The notes: generated by a model from the sequence alone, not told the origin. Shown: positions 45,135-54,779, numbered from the stretch's first letter. The stretch is DNA of 64,000 bases from Flavicella sediminum (GCF_006381105.1 NZ_VDET01000021.1:33111-97110), one strand, 5' to 3'. Program-made: numbers and translations.

Positions 45135-45536
45135 ATGAAAAATTTATTACGCCTTAAGAAATTAAACGAAACTCCTTTCCGTAAAAGGGTTTTAGACATA
45201 TTTAATAAGTATCCTTATGCCATTTCTATGGGGGTAATTGAAAAGGAATTGAAAGACTATAACAGAATTACGCTTTATAGAACCATGAAGGCATTTGTAA
45301 AGAATGGATTGATTCACGAAATTTTAATGGGAGGTGAGGAAACGAAATTTGCACTTTGCAAAGAAATCTGTAGCAATGAAGCACATCAGCATCAGCACAT
45401 ACACTTTAAATGCAAGCAATGCAATTCGGTAACTTGTGTTGAAATTGCTAAGTTTCCTGTAATTAGTTTACCAAACTATAAAATAGAGGAATTAGAAATT
45501 CAAGCTACAGGTGTATGCGCTGCTTGTCAGTCTTAA
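45135..45536 (+). CDS. Fur-family transcriptional regulator, probable Zur
   Basis: A 133-residue metal-responsive repressor. The frame runs back to ATG 45108, but that codon lies within the second palindrome (45109-45123), and ATG 45135 gives a natural N-terminus (MKNLLRLKKLNETPFRKR). The winged helix covers about residues 10-80 (ALTRTTLYR-like block: NRITLYRTMKAF). The metal site has the HQHQHIHFKCKQC motif and a C-terminal CAAC, giving two CxxC pairs that bind structural zinc. It is divergent from the His-rich receptor. Zinc rather than iron is inferred from that partner and from the box sequence, which is unlike the Fur box. Confidence 0.85.
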   Translation: MKNLLRLKKLNETPFRKRVLDIFNKYPYAISMGVIEKELKDYNRITLYRTMKAFVKNGLIHEILMGGEETKFALCKEICSNEAHQHQHIHFKCKQCNSVTCVEIAKFPVISLPNYKIEELEIQATGVCAACQS

Positions 45537-45547
45537 ATAGTGGCTTA

Positions 45548-46585
45548 TTATAATTTAAAATCCCATTCATTAGAATTTCCATACCACAAAGCCCCTTTGT
45601 CAACATATAAAGGAGAATTAAAATTATTGGTAAACAAACCACCGGTTCCTAAACCTTGAGGCATTGTTGTTTTTAAATGAGCAGTCCATTGAGCAATTGC
45701 ATTTAACCCGATGTTAGATTCTAGAGCAGAGGTAATCCACCAATCAATGTTATTTTTCTTTGCAATTTCGATCCATTCGTTGCTACCCTTTATTCCTCCA
45801 ACCAAGCTCGGCTTTAAAATAATATACTGCGGTTGAATGTGTTCAATTAATTTTTCTTTTTCGTTTTTTTCAAATACTCCTATTAATTCTTCATCCAAAG
45901 CTATAGCCAACGGCGTATTGGCACAAAGTTGCGCCATTTCATCTGCTTGCCCTTGTTTAATGGGCTGTTCAATAGAATGCAAATCGTAGTCAGAAAGTTT
46001 TTTTAATTTTTCCAAAGCTTCTTTAGGAGCAAAAGCACCATTGGCATCTACTCTAAGTTCTATTTCATTGGAGTTATATCGTTTTCTAATGCTTTGTAAA
46101 AGTTCACATTCTTTATCAAAGTTTATGGCGCCAATTTTTAATTTAATAGTATGAAATCCTTGTTTGAGTTTTTCTTCTATTTGCGTTTGCATAAATTTGG
46201 CATCTCCCATCCAAATAAGACCGTTAATTGAAATAGGTTGATTTTTATGAACAAAGTCGCTAGGAAATAATTCAAAGGGATTCGAGCGTTCCAAAGATAA
46301 AAATGCCTGTTCTAAGCCAAATTGAATAGAAGGAAATTCTTTTAATTCAACCAATAAAGCAGCCAAGCCCAATTCAATATTTCGGCAGGTCCATGCTAGT
46401 TTTTCTTCATAATCTGGTCGGTCGTCAGCGCTTAAACCACGAAACAAACCACATTCACCAATTCCTTTTTTTTCATTCTTAAAAAGCTGAATAAAAAAGG
46501 TTTCTTTGGTCTTTAATATTCCTCTGGAAGTTCCGCTAGCTTGTTTGAACTCAAGAAGGTGTTTTTTATAGCTGGCTTTTAGCAT
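45548..46585 (-). CDS. menC: o-Succinylbenzoate synthase (enolase superfamily), MenC-like
   Basis: A 345-residue enolase-superfamily enzyme. MenC dehydrates SHCHC to o-succinylbenzoate in menaquinone synthesis. The expected active-site residues are in order: Lys in TIKLKIGA, Asp in RVDANGAF, Glu in SIEQPIKQG, Asp/Glu in ALDEELIG and Lys in YIILKPSLVGG. Menaquinone is the usual quinone of this group of bacteria, supporting MenC, but related epimerases share these residues. It is convergent with the Zur gene (11 bp between stops) and is followed upstream by the UPF0173 hydrolase on the same strand, 71 bp away. Confidence 0.78.
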   Translation of the reverse strand: MLKASYKKHLLEFKQASGTSRGILKTKETFFIQLFKNEKKGIGECGLFRGLSADDRPDYEEKLAWTCRNIELGLAALLVELKEFPSIQFGLEQAFLSLERSNPFELFPSDFVHKNQPISINGLIWMGDAKFMQTQIEEKLKQGFHTIKLKIGAINFDKECELLQSIRKRYNSNEIELRVDANGAFAPKEALEKLKKLSDYDLHSIEQPIKQGQADEMAQLCANTPLAIALDEELIGVFEKNEKEKLIEHIQPQYIILKPSLVGGIKGSNEWIEIAKKNNIDWWITSALESNIGLNAIAQWTAHLKTTMPQGLGTGGLFTNNFNSPLYVDKGALWYGNSNEWDFKL

Positions 46586-46656
46586 GTGTTTTGTTTGGTA
46601 TCGGGTAATTAGAAATCTAAAAATTTCCTGAATCTATTGAAGGTATTGCAATTCAT

Positions 46657-47334
46657 TTATAAAGCTACCGTTTCACCAATGGCCAATAGCATTAAATCTT
46701 TATTTTTATCGTAGAATTTTTTGATGGCTTGTTTTTGGTCAATTTCTATATAGCCAAACGTATCAAAATGACAACCAATAATTTTATCACATTCAATAAA
46801 GTCAGAGGCAATAATGGCATCGTCTACATTCATGGTAAAATTATCTCCAATAGGTAATATGGCGACATCCAATTTCGCTTTTAAAGGAATTAATTTCATA
46901 TCGTAGGTTAAGGCAGTATCCCCAGCGATATAAATATTTTTATGTTCGCCTTCTACTATAAATCCACCAGGATTTCCTCCGTAAGTCCCATCAGGAAAAG
47001 AGCTAGAGTGTACGGCGTTGGTATAACTTACTTTTCCAAAGTCAAACTCCCAACTTCCGCCAATATTCATAGGGTGTCCTTCTAAGCCAAGTTTTCCGAA
47101 ATATTTAATAATTTCAGCATTGGATATTAAAATAGCCCCTGTGTTTTTTGCAATCGCTTCCACATCTAAAATATGATCTTTGTGGGCGTGTGTAATTAAG
47201 ATATAATCTGCTTTTAACTGCTGAATGTCAATTTGTTCAGCCAAAGGATTACCCGTAATAAAAGGGTCAATCAAAAGTGTTGTATCGCCAATTTGTATAG
47301 AAAAGCAAGCATGGCCTAAAAATGTAATTTTCAT
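46657..47334 (-). CDS. UPF0173 metal-dependent hydrolase (metallo-beta-lactamase fold)
   Basis: A 225-residue cytoplasmic protein of the metallo-beta-lactamase superfamily. Metal ligands are visible in THAHKDHILD (HxHxDH) near residues 49-58, in the HSSSFPDGTYGG segment near residue 110, in AGDTALTYD near 137 and in GCHFDTF near 191. The family is conserved in bacteria and archaea, with no agreed substrate. It lies directly upstream of menC on the same strand, 71 bp apart, so they may be cotranscribed. No link to menaquinone is proven. Confidence 0.88.
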   Translation of the reverse strand: MKITFLGHACFSIQIGDTTLLIDPFITGNPLAEQIDIQQLKADYILITHAHKDHILDVEAIAKNTGAILISNAEIIKYFGKLGLEGHPMNIGGSWEFDFGKVSYTNAVHSSSFPDGTYGGNPGGFIVEGEHKNIYIAGDTALTYDMKLIPLKAKLDVAILPIGDNFTMNVDDAIIASDFIECDKIIGCHFDTFGYIEIDQKQAIKKFYDKNKDLMLLAIGETVAL

Positions 47335-47450
47335 TGAATAATAAAGTTAGGTTTGGAAAGTAAATATACATTCTTAATTTAAGTTTTTGTTAACAGGAAG
47401 AGAGACTTTATTAAGTATTTTCATGCCTCATTAAATTTTAAATTTTTATT

Positions 47451-48302
47451 ATGAAAAAACAGTTACTATTTCTTTGTGCATTTGTGTTATCCGTAGGAAT
47501 GAGTGCCCAAGTAGTTACACCACAGCCAAGTCCTTTTTCTAAAGTAGAACAAAAGGTGGGCTTGACAGATGTTACGCTAGAATACTCAAGACCAGGAGTC
47601 AGAGGAAGAGCGATTTTTGGAGATTTGGTTCCCTTTGGTAAATTATGGAGAACAGGAGCTAATAAAAATACCAGTATTACTTTTAGTACGGATGTGAATT
47701 TTGGAGACAAAAACATCAAAGCAGGAACTTATGCTTTGTTTACAATTCCGAACAAAGATTCATGGGAAATAATTTTATACGCAGATGCTTCTAACTGGGG
47801 AACACCAGCACCAGAAAAATGGAGTGAAGCGCAGGTTGCTGTTAGAGTGAATGCAAAACCTATGGACTTGCCTTTTTCTGTAGATACCTTTACCATTGAT
47901 ATCAATAGCATTCATGTAAATGGTGCGGCTTTAGAAATTATTTGGGACAAGGTGGTTGTAAGCGTTCCGTTTACGGTACCTACCGATAGAATTGTATCTA
48001 AAAGTATTGAAGATACCTTGAATGGACCAGGAAAAAATGATTATTATGCAGCAGCTGCTTATTATTTAGAAGTAGGAAAAGATATCAAACAAGCAAAAAC
48101 TTGGATTGATTTGGCTGTTGAGGAATATGGAGACAAAGTACCTTTTTGGATTTTGAGAAGACAAGCTTTAATTCACGCAAAAAGTGGCTCGAAAAAATCA
48201 GCGATCAAAGCGGCTAAAAAATCTTTAGAGTTGGCAAAGGAAGCAGGAAACGTAGACTATGTTAAAATGAACAAAGACTTTTTAAAAGAAATGGGGGAAT
48301 AA
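47451..48302 (+). CDS. Exported DUF2911 protein
   Basis: A 283-residue protein with a signal peptide of about 19 residues. The domain from about residue 25 to 170 has VTLEYSRPGVRGRAIFGDLVPFGKLWRTGAN, highly characteristic of DUF2911, a Bacteroidota family of beta-rich exported proteins. A helical part of about 100 residues with a tetratricopeptide-like pattern (YYAAAAYYLEVGKDIKQAKTWIDLAVE) follows. The function is unknown. It is monocistronic and ends at a terminator shared with the convergent helicase gene. Confidence 0.88.
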   Translation: MKKQLLFLCAFVLSVGMSAQVVTPQPSPFSKVEQKVGLTDVTLEYSRPGVRGRAIFGDLVPFGKLWRTGANKNTSITFSTDVNFGDKNIKAGTYALFTIPNKDSWEIILYADASNWGTPAPEKWSEAQVAVRVNAKPMDLPFSVDTFTIDINSIHVNGAALEIIWDKVVVSVPFTVPTDRIVSKSIEDTLNGPGKNDYYAAAAYYLEVGKDIKQAKTWIDLAVEEYGDKVPFWILRRQALIHAKSGSKKSAIKAAKKSLELAKEAGNVDYVKMNKDFLKEMGE

Positions 48303-48321
48303 GTAAATTTCCTTTACAAGT

Positions 48322-48356
48322 AAAAATCCCTCTAATTTTTTTTTAGAGGGATTTTT
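48322..48356. terminator. Bidirectional intrinsic terminator
   Basis: A perfect 14-bp stem (AAAAATCCCTCTAA and TTAGAGGGATTTTT) with a 7-nt T loop lies between the stops of the convergent DUF2911 and helicase genes. A and T runs on the two sides let it serve both strands. Confidence 0.93.
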
Positions 48357-48360
48357 TATT

Positions 48361-50712
48361 TTATCCAATGACCTTGAGTTTAGAGAACTTCAAGATTAGT
48401 TTTTTTAAGCCTTCCTTTTCAAAACGAATTTCAGCTTTGGCATCTCCACCAACACCTTCCATTTTTAAGACCTCTCCTTTTCCAAAACGACCGTGTTCTA
48501 CCAAATTACCGACGGTTATTTTACCGTCAAATAAATTTCCGCTGCCGGCAGCATTGCTAGGTTTTACTTTTTTAAAGTTGCTTGGTGGTGAAAGGATTGA
48601 TTTTTTTACAGGAGCCCCTGGTTTACTTGTTCGTACATTGGCTGAAGTTCTTGGAATCGGTTTTCTAAATCGAATTCGATCTTTAGGAATGTCGTCTTCA
48701 AATAAATTATTGTCTACAAAATTATTGGTTCTAGGCGCCAAACGTTTTGGTGTTAGATACTCTAAATATTTTGGGTCTATTTCTTCTAAAAAACGACTAG
48801 GTTCTGCGTCTGTCAATTTTCCCCAGCGGTAACGTGTATTTGCAAAACTTAAATAGGCTTGTTCCTCGGCACGCGTTAAGGCGACATAAAACAATCTACG
48901 TTCTTCCTCAAGTTCACTTCTGGTATTCATACTCATGGCAGAAGGAAATAGGGATTCTTCCATTCCCACTATATATACATATGGGTATTCCAATCCTTTG
49001 GCCAAGTGAATGGTCATTAAGGAAACCATTGGTTCATCATCTTCCTTATCACTGTCCAAATCAGATTTTAGGGCAACATCTTCTAAAAATACTGCCAAAG
49101 AATCTTCTTGTTCTTTTTCTTTAGAATCGTCTACAAAATATTTTATACCGTTTAAAAGTTCTTGAACATTTTCTACCTTACTAACTCCTTCCGGAGTACC
49201 ATCTGCTTCTAAATCTTTAACAATTTGAATTTGTTTGACCACCTGATCTGCAATTTCAAAGGCATTTACTTTTTGTGCTCCAATAGTAAATGCTTCAATC
49301 ATATTGGCGAAATTCTTTAATTTCGTTTTTGTCCCCGCATTAATTTTAAGATCTATTCGATCAATATTTTTAACAATCTCAAACAAGGGTTTTTTATAAT
49401 GATCGGCAGCAATATCTAATTTATCAATAGTGGTAGCACCGACACCACGTGCGGGGTAATTGATAATTCTTTTTAAGGCTATTTCATCATTCGGATTTAC
49501 CAAGACTCTTAAATACGACAGAACATCTTTAATTTCTTTTCTTTGGTAAAACGAAGTACCACCGTAAATTTTATAAGCAATTCTCTTTTTACGCAAAGCA
49601 TCTTCCATAGCACGAGATTGTGCATTGGTTCTATAAAGAATACAAAATTTATCATTCGTTAATTGATGATTCATTTTGTTTTCAAAAATAGAATTGGCCA
49701 CCCAACGTCCTTCTTCTCCATCAGAAATGGTACGCATAACCTTTACTTTAGGGCCATCTGCATTTTCAGTGAAAATTTCTTTGTCTAATTTGGTTTTATT
49801 TTTTTCAATCAAACTATTGGCCGCTTCTACAATATTTTTTGAAGATCTGTAGTTTTGCTCTAGTTTGAAGGTTTTTACATTTTCGTAATGCTTTTGGAAA
49901 TTTAAGATGTTGTTAATATTTGCACCACGGAAAGCATAAATACTTTGCGAATCATCTCCTACCACACAAATATTTTGAAAACGATCTGCCAAGGCTCTTA
50001 CAATTAAATATTGCGAGTGGTTGGTATCTTGGTACTCATCCACCATGACATATCGAAAACGATCTTGATATTTGGCCAATACATCTGGAAAACGAGATAA
50101 TAATTCGTTGGTTCGCAGCAATAAATCATCAAAATCCATGGCACCAGATTTAAAACAACTTTCTACATAGGCCTTGTAAATTTCTCCCATTTTTGGGCGA
50201 CTCGCCATAGTATCTGCTTCTTTTAAGTCGGTATTGGCAAAATAAGCTTTTACGGTAATCAAGCTGTTTTTGAATTGAGAAATTCTACTCAACACCTGTT
50301 TGGCTTTATAGCGTTCTTTGTCTAATTGTAAATCTTTGATAATACCACTAATTACCTTTACAGAATCCTGAGAATCATAAATGGTAAAGTTGGAAGGATA
50401 TCCTAGTTTGTCAGATTCAGAACGTAAAATTCTAGCAAATACGGAGTGAAAAGTTCCCATCCATAAATTTTTAGCCTCACTTTCTCCAACAACCGAAGCA
50501 ATACGCTCTTTCATTTCACGAGCGGCTTTGTTGGTAAAAGTTAAGTTTAGGATGTTAAAAGCATCAACACCACTTTTCATTAAATGGGCTATTCTATAGG
50601 TTAAAACCCTAGTTTTACCTGAACCCGCACCTGCAATAATAATCATAGGTCCTTTTAATTGAAGTACTGCTTCCTTTTGAGAAGGGTTTAATCCGTCTAA
50701 ATAATGTGCCAA
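48361..50712 (-). CDS. uvrD: ATP-dependent DNA helicase UvrD/PcrA
   Basis: A 783-residue superfamily 1 helicase, unwinding DNA 3'-to-5' in nucleotide excision and mismatch repair. Walker A is IIAGAGSGKTR near residue 26. Motif Ia is NLTFTNKAAREMKER. Walker B is VMVDEYQDTNHSQY. Motif III is CVVGDDSQSIYAFRGA. Motif V/VI is MTIHLAKGLEYPYV with YVALTRAEE. The C-terminal 50 residues form the Tudor-like fold typical of PcrA (VEHGRFGKGEVLKMEG). The symbol uvrD is by convention; pcrA is equally fitting. Single gene, converging on DUF2911 with a shared terminator. Confidence 0.95.
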   Translation of the reverse strand: MAHYLDGLNPSQKEAVLQLKGPMIIIAGAGSGKTRVLTYRIAHLMKSGVDAFNILNLTFTNKAAREMKERIASVVGESEAKNLWMGTFHSVFARILRSESDKLGYPSNFTIYDSQDSVKVISGIIKDLQLDKERYKAKQVLSRISQFKNSLITVKAYFANTDLKEADTMASRPKMGEIYKAYVESCFKSGAMDFDDLLLRTNELLSRFPDVLAKYQDRFRYVMVDEYQDTNHSQYLIVRALADRFQNICVVGDDSQSIYAFRGANINNILNFQKHYENVKTFKLEQNYRSSKNIVEAANSLIEKNKTKLDKEIFTENADGPKVKVMRTISDGEEGRWVANSIFENKMNHQLTNDKFCILYRTNAQSRAMEDALRKKRIAYKIYGGTSFYQRKEIKDVLSYLRVLVNPNDEIALKRIINYPARGVGATTIDKLDIAADHYKKPLFEIVKNIDRIDLKINAGTKTKLKNFANMIEAFTIGAQKVNAFEIADQVVKQIQIVKDLEADGTPEGVSKVENVQELLNGIKYFVDDSKEKEQEDSLAVFLEDVALKSDLDSDKEDDEPMVSLMTIHLAKGLEYPYVYIVGMEESLFPSAMSMNTRSELEEERRLFYVALTRAEEQAYLSFANTRYRWGKLTDAEPSRFLEEIDPKYLEYLTPKRLAPRTNNFVDNNLFEDDIPKDRIRFRKPIPRTSANVRTSKPGAPVKKSILSPPSNFKKVKPSNAAGSGNLFDGKITVGNLVEHGRFGKGEVLKMEGVGGDAKAEIRFEKEGLKKLILKFSKLKVIG

Positions 50713-50885
50713 AATAGTCTTGTATTAAATCATGAAAAAGGCTTCCTTTTTTAGCATACTAAAAAAGCATTAGCCAGTTCAAAAATAAGGGTTCATATAA
50801 TGGCATGCAATAAAAGTTATCGACAGTTTTAGAATTAAAAACTTTGTTTACTTTAGCGTATTAAATTTATGAATTTCACTTTCTT

Positions 50886-51407
50886 ATGACAGCTACTTTT
50901 TTGACAATGATCTCTTATGTTTTGCCGGCCTTGGTTGTTGGTGCAGTTGCTTATTATTTATTTCAAATGCATTTTAAAAATGAACAAAATAGACGAAATT
51001 TTGAATTGATAAAAGCAACAAAAAAAGAGACGTTGCCTTTAAGAATTCAAGCTTATGAACGTTTGGTGTTGTTTTTAGAAAGGATAAATCCCAGTAATTT
51101 ATTGGTCAGAATAAAACCTATGGGAGATGAGAAACAAGCTTATTTTAATTTACTAGCGGCTACCATTGTTCAGGAATACGAACATAATTTAAGTCAGCAA
51201 ATTTATATTAGTGAAGAAAGTTGGAATTTAATTACCACCGCTAAAAATACGACGATTCAAATATTAACGGATGTTGTAGCAGATGCTACTGTTGAAAACT
51301 CACAAATGTATCGCGAAGCTGTGTTAAAAAAAATATTGAATGCCAATCCGCCTTCTGCAATTGCTATTTCAATAATTAAGAAGGAAGTCTTAGAATTATT
51401 ATCTTAA
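50886..51407 (+). CDS. Conserved membrane-anchored hypothetical protein
   Basis: A 173-residue protein with one transmembrane segment near residues 7-27 and a helical cytoplasmic part. The block KKETLPLRIQAYERLVLFLERINP looks like a conserved Bacteroidota family, but I cannot name it with certainty. No catalytic motif is seen. It is divergent from the helicase gene (173 bp between) and ends before two hairpins. Confidence 0.75.
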   Translation: MTATFLTMISYVLPALVVGAVAYYLFQMHFKNEQNRRNFELIKATKKETLPLRIQAYERLVLFLERINPSNLLVRIKPMGDEKQAYFNLLAATIVQEYEHNLSQQIYISEESWNLITTAKNTTIQILTDVVADATVENSQMYREAVLKKILNANPPSAIAISIIKKEVLELLS

Positions 51408-51412
51408 ATAGT

Positions 51413-51445
51413 AAACCTAACAGGTTTTAAAAACCTGATAGGTTT
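51413..51445. repeat. Short palindromic repeat
   Basis: Arms AAACCTAACAGGTTTT and AAAACCTGATAGGTTT (one mismatch in 16) around a single A. Such AGGTTT palindromes recur between genes in many flavobacteria. It lies 6 bp after a stop codon and could also help end transcription. Confidence 0.6.
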
Positions 51446-51466
51446 GTAAATAAAATGAATTATATA

Positions 51467-51497
51467 AAAAATGCCTCATATTATATGAGGCATTTTC
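51467..51497. terminator. Bidirectional terminator
   Basis: An 11-bp stem (ATGCCTCATAT and ATATGAGGCAT) around one T, with A and T runs outside. It lies between the convergent hypothetical gene and the B12 propeller gene and can end both. Confidence 0.88.
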
Positions 51498-51530
51498 TTT
51501 TCATAGCAATTTTACTTATTTCTATTTGAA

Positions 51531-52607
51531 TTAGTTGAAATAAATTTTTGAAGCAGCCAATGCCACATTAAAAGTATTTGTTTCTTCTTTTGTAGAAAGA
51601 TCAAATACAGAAAGTTTACTTAATTTAGAGTAACTAGCATTTACAGAAAAAAGCTTGTTGTTTTTGATAGCCATGCTGTAAATACTCTCAACTTCTAGTA
51701 TAGGAGTGTCTGATAATTCAGCACTATTTGCTGCAATTTTGTATATTTTATTACCTACTGAATAATAGAAATTATTATCATTTTCAACTAATAATTTTGG
51801 ATGATCTCCTTCTGCAAAAGTTAATTCAGAAGTTATTGTGTTGGATGCAGTATTAATTCTAGCAATACTTCCAGGAGTCTGAGAAAGGATCGTTACTTCT
51901 GGCCAATTTGAATAATCAGCAACAACGTTTCCTGCAGAAAGCACAATTAAGTCGCCTGCATTATCAAAGAAAATTTCATCAGGATTGTCGTTAACAGTTA
52001 TTTCTACTATTGATTCTGTATCAATATTTATAACACTTACAATATTATTTGTCGTAAATGCGCCTTGGTGTGAAACATAAAGATTACCGTCTTTTTCAAT
52101 AATACGTTCAGGTCCATTTCCTACAGGAATAGTGCTTGTTACTTCAAAAGTACTTAAGTCAATTACAGCTATATAATCATCGGTTTCACTTCCTGTGCTT
52201 CCCCAGTTTGTAGAATATCCAATTCCATCTACAACGGTCATATATCTAGGGTGATCTAAGCCAGTTATGATTTTTCCTTTTTCTTCGAAAGTATATCTGT
52301 CAACAACAGTTATTGTAGCAGCATTGTCAACAGAGATGTATGCATTTTCGTCATCGAAAGCGATAGATTGTAAGTAGGTTCCAAGCTCTTCATTGTTAAT
52401 GGTTTTAAAAATTTGGTTTGCTTGAACTGAAAAATCATTTGAGATAAAAGATACAGATCCTGTTCCTGCACTAGAGCCTTCTCCACTAATTAGAATTCCG
52501 TTTTTATAACTGGCTCCTTCTCCGTTAAATAAGACTTCATTATCGTTACACGATATAAATAGAACGGCAAGAACTAAGGATTGTAGTATTAATTTGTTGA
52601 TTTTCAT
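51531..52607 (-). CDS. BtuG-like surface beta-propeller lipoprotein
   Basis: A 358-residue lipoprotein (FISC, Cys20) with a seven-bladed propeller made of YVTN-type repeats (LQSIAFDDENAYISVD, ERIIEKDGNLYVSHQG, PDEIFFDNAGDLIVLS). It begins 3 bp after the BtuB-like receptor and shares its riboswitch. In Bacteroides the lipoprotein BtuG is a propeller that sits on BtuB and captures B12 with very high affinity. Gene order, fold and control make this a likely counterpart. Sequence alone by eye cannot prove the B12 binding. Confidence 0.75.
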   Translation of the reverse strand: MKINKLILQSLVLAVLFISCNDNEVLFNGEGASYKNGILISGEGSSAGTGSVSFISNDFSVQANQIFKTINNEELGTYLQSIAFDDENAYISVDNAATITVVDRYTFEEKGKIITGLDHPRYMTVVDGIGYSTNWGSTGSETDDYIAVIDLSTFEVTSTIPVGNGPERIIEKDGNLYVSHQGAFTTNNIVSVINIDTESIVEITVNDNPDEIFFDNAGDLIVLSAGNVVADYSNWPEVTILSQTPGSIARINTASNTITSELTFAEGDHPKLLVENDNNFYYSVGNKIYKIAANSAELSDTPILEVESIYSMAIKNNKLFSVNASYSKLSKLSVFDLSTKEETNTFNVALAASKIYFN

Positions 52608-52610
52608 GAT

Positions 52611-54476
52611 TTAAAATTTATAATTGATATGTATGTTAAAATTTCTATTAGGCATTGGTCTACGAGGTGAAATTTGATAAATTTCATTGTAGATATTATT
52701 TATTTTGACTCCAAAACTCAAGTTTTGTTTTTTTGTTTTTAAAAGTTGGTAATCAACACCAATATTTGAAATATCATAGCTTGGCATAGCGTTGCTGCTA
52801 ATATTATCTTCCGATGTATATAACTGTCCGTTGAATAAAAATTGGTAGAATGCACTCCACTTTTTGTGTGAATAGCCTAAATTAAAGTTGGCTATATGTT
52901 TCGGAACAAAAATTAATATCTGATTTGTAATTTTGTCTTTGGCTAGTGTATAAGAGTAGTTTCCATTAAAATTGAATGTGTGATAACCAAGAGTATAATG
53001 TTTGGTAATGCGTAATTCTATTCCAGAATTTTGAGTTTCTGCAATATTATTTGGCATCCATACACCTGGTCTATCAGGGTCTCCGTTAGGACTCCAAACA
53101 ATTTTGTCTTTAGAGCGAATATAAAAGTAAGAGAAGTCTATTTTTGTCGTACTTGTTGTATAATTCAATCCAATTTCACCTTGTTTTGATGTTTCAGGAA
53201 ATAAGTCTGGATTACCTTGACCGGGCCAGTACAGGTCGTTATAACTTGGTACTCTATAGTTTTTAGATGCATTTAAACGAACGGTTAATTTATTGTTCAA
53301 AGGTATTTCGGCACCTATTGCCATTACAAAAGGAACTTCGTAATCGGAGTTAAAGTCTTGTCGAATTTTTAAATTGTATGAAAATAATTTTTCAAGCTTT
53401 TGAGAAAAAATAATTGCCTGAGAAAACTGAGTTCTGTTTCGAGTATTTATTTTATTTGTCCAACCATTAATAGAGGTATATTCGGTATAACTGTCAATTT
53501 TAGTGTTCTTATTAAAATTGTAAGAAAAGTCATAATTGAAAAGCCAAGTAGCCGATTTACCAAAATCATATGTGGCTATATTTTTATCAGAAAAATAATT
53601 ATATTCTTGTGTTAAATAAGCTGCTTTGATAATATGACTAAACTGATTGGAATTATTTTCAAAAACCAATAAATTTCTTTGGTTAAAATCTCTATATTTT
53701 TCTCTAGCAGTAGTAGGGTTTGGAAGTTCTCCGGAAAATAAGCGATTTGCTTTGTATTTAGAAATGTAGAATTTAAGGTTTGAAAAATCAGAAATCTTGA
53801 AGGCACTGCTAATATTCCAATTTAAATTATCATAAGCCGCATTGGTGTTTTTGAAATTGGTACCTAATAAAGGATAATTATTGTCAGACTGGTTGTATGA
53901 AAGGCCTGCTTTTAATGCAAATTTTGAATTTCCATAGGAAGTTTTAAATAAACTTTGATAGGTATCATAACTTCCGACACTGCTTATAATTTGATTTTTA
54001 AAATGCTTCTTAAAAGTAAGATTTGTATTTAAATGAATGGTTCCTCCAATTGCTCCAGAGCCATATTTTATACTTCCTCCACCGCTTCTAATGTCAATGG
54101 CATCTATCAAATTTACAGAAAGTGAGTTGAAACCTGTTTGTCCGTTGTTGATAGAATTTATATTAATTCCATTCCAAATAACGGCGGTATTAGAAGAACT
54201 TGTTCCTCTAAACCTTGCAGAGCTTGTCCCTCCAGAACCATATTCTCTTAAATAAATAGGAGCAGTAAATCTGATTAAGGATGTAAAAGATTCTCGATTA
54301 TTTTCGATAACAGAATCCTTTAGGCTTATTTTTTTGAGGCCAACAGAATTCTCTTTGTTGTTTTTATCAACAACAAGAATAACCTCTTCTAATGTATGTA
54401 CAATAGAATCTTTTTGAGCTTGTACCCCCAACCCTGCTAAACAGCAAAACACAATTACCAGTATATTTTTCATCAT
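52611..54476 (-). CDS. btuB: TonB-dependent cobalamin receptor, BtuB-like
   Basis: A 621-residue outer-membrane receptor with a signal peptide of about 20 residues, a TonB-box-like LEEVILVV, a plug with RFRGTSSSNTAVIWNGI and SIKYGSGAIGGTI, and a beta barrel ending in the aromatic HINYKF. It lacks the extra N-terminal carboxypeptidase-like domain of the zinc-type receptor. The cobalamin riboswitch directly upstream identifies the cargo as B12 or a corrinoid, and the BtuG-like gene follows by 3 bp. Start ATG 54476 is followed by a second ATG; either is possible. Confidence 0.9.
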   Translation of the reverse strand: MMKNILVIVFCCLAGLGVQAQKDSIVHTLEEVILVVDKNNKENSVGLKKISLKDSVIENNRESFTSLIRFTAPIYLREYGSGGTSSARFRGTSSSNTAVIWNGININSINNGQTGFNSLSVNLIDAIDIRSGGGSIKYGSGAIGGTIHLNTNLTFKKHFKNQIISSVGSYDTYQSLFKTSYGNSKFALKAGLSYNQSDNNYPLLGTNFKNTNAAYDNLNWNISSAFKISDFSNLKFYISKYKANRLFSGELPNPTTAREKYRDFNQRNLLVFENNSNQFSHIIKAAYLTQEYNYFSDKNIATYDFGKSATWLFNYDFSYNFNKNTKIDSYTEYTSINGWTNKINTRNRTQFSQAIIFSQKLEKLFSYNLKIRQDFNSDYEVPFVMAIGAEIPLNNKLTVRLNASKNYRVPSYNDLYWPGQGNPDLFPETSKQGEIGLNYTTSTTKIDFSYFYIRSKDKIVWSPNGDPDRPGVWMPNNIAETQNSGIELRITKHYTLGYHTFNFNGNYSYTLAKDKITNQILIFVPKHIANFNLGYSHKKWSAFYQFLFNGQLYTSEDNISSNAMPSYDISNIGVDYQLLKTKKQNLSFGVKINNIYNEIYQISPRRPMPNRNFNIHINYKF

Positions 54477-54514
54477 CTAAAACCTTTCACCCCGAAAGCT
54501 TGTTTAATGTTCTG

Positions 54515-54660
54515 AATAAGGCAGGTCTCCTGGCTTGCGTCTTGTTGTTACCTTCCCGTGAAAAAATCACAGTGGTTTAAGTTTACAACAAGCGTCAAAT
54601 AAATTGACAAAGCTTACAGTTGCGGGGACAGCTATCGAGTTAAACGATATTCCCTTTTAA
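54515..54660 (-). ncRNA. Cobalamin (AdoCbl-type) riboswitch
   Basis: Read on the minus strand, this leader holds the B12 box AAGCCAGGAGACCTGCC (54536-54520) and the conserved CCCGCAACTGTAA core (within 54628-54614), in the right order and spacing, with GGGAATA at the 5' side near 54655. It precedes btuB by about 40 nt. In known members, binding of adenosylcobalamin hides the ribosome site or forms a terminator and turns the uptake genes off. I see no strong terminator after it, so translational control is more likely. Confidence 0.95.
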
Positions 54661-54779
54661 TTTCATTTCGATATTTTAAAATGAAAACCAAATTCGCTGC
54701 AAAAGTAGCTAGTATTTTAGGAATGACAATTTATTATTTTGATTTTTTTAAGCTGATTAAAACAATCGTGTTGATCGTT

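Noticed and set aside
48368..48832. A 154-codon open frame on the + strand
   Set aside because: It is antisense to the C-terminal end of the helicase gene, whose frame is clearly the coding one. Its composition has no domain or signal.
42794..54476. The two TonB-dependent receptors as SusC-type glycan importers for the island
   Set aside because: Neither has a SusD neighbour. One is tied to a Zur-like gene and metal-binding loop, the other to a B12 riboswitch.
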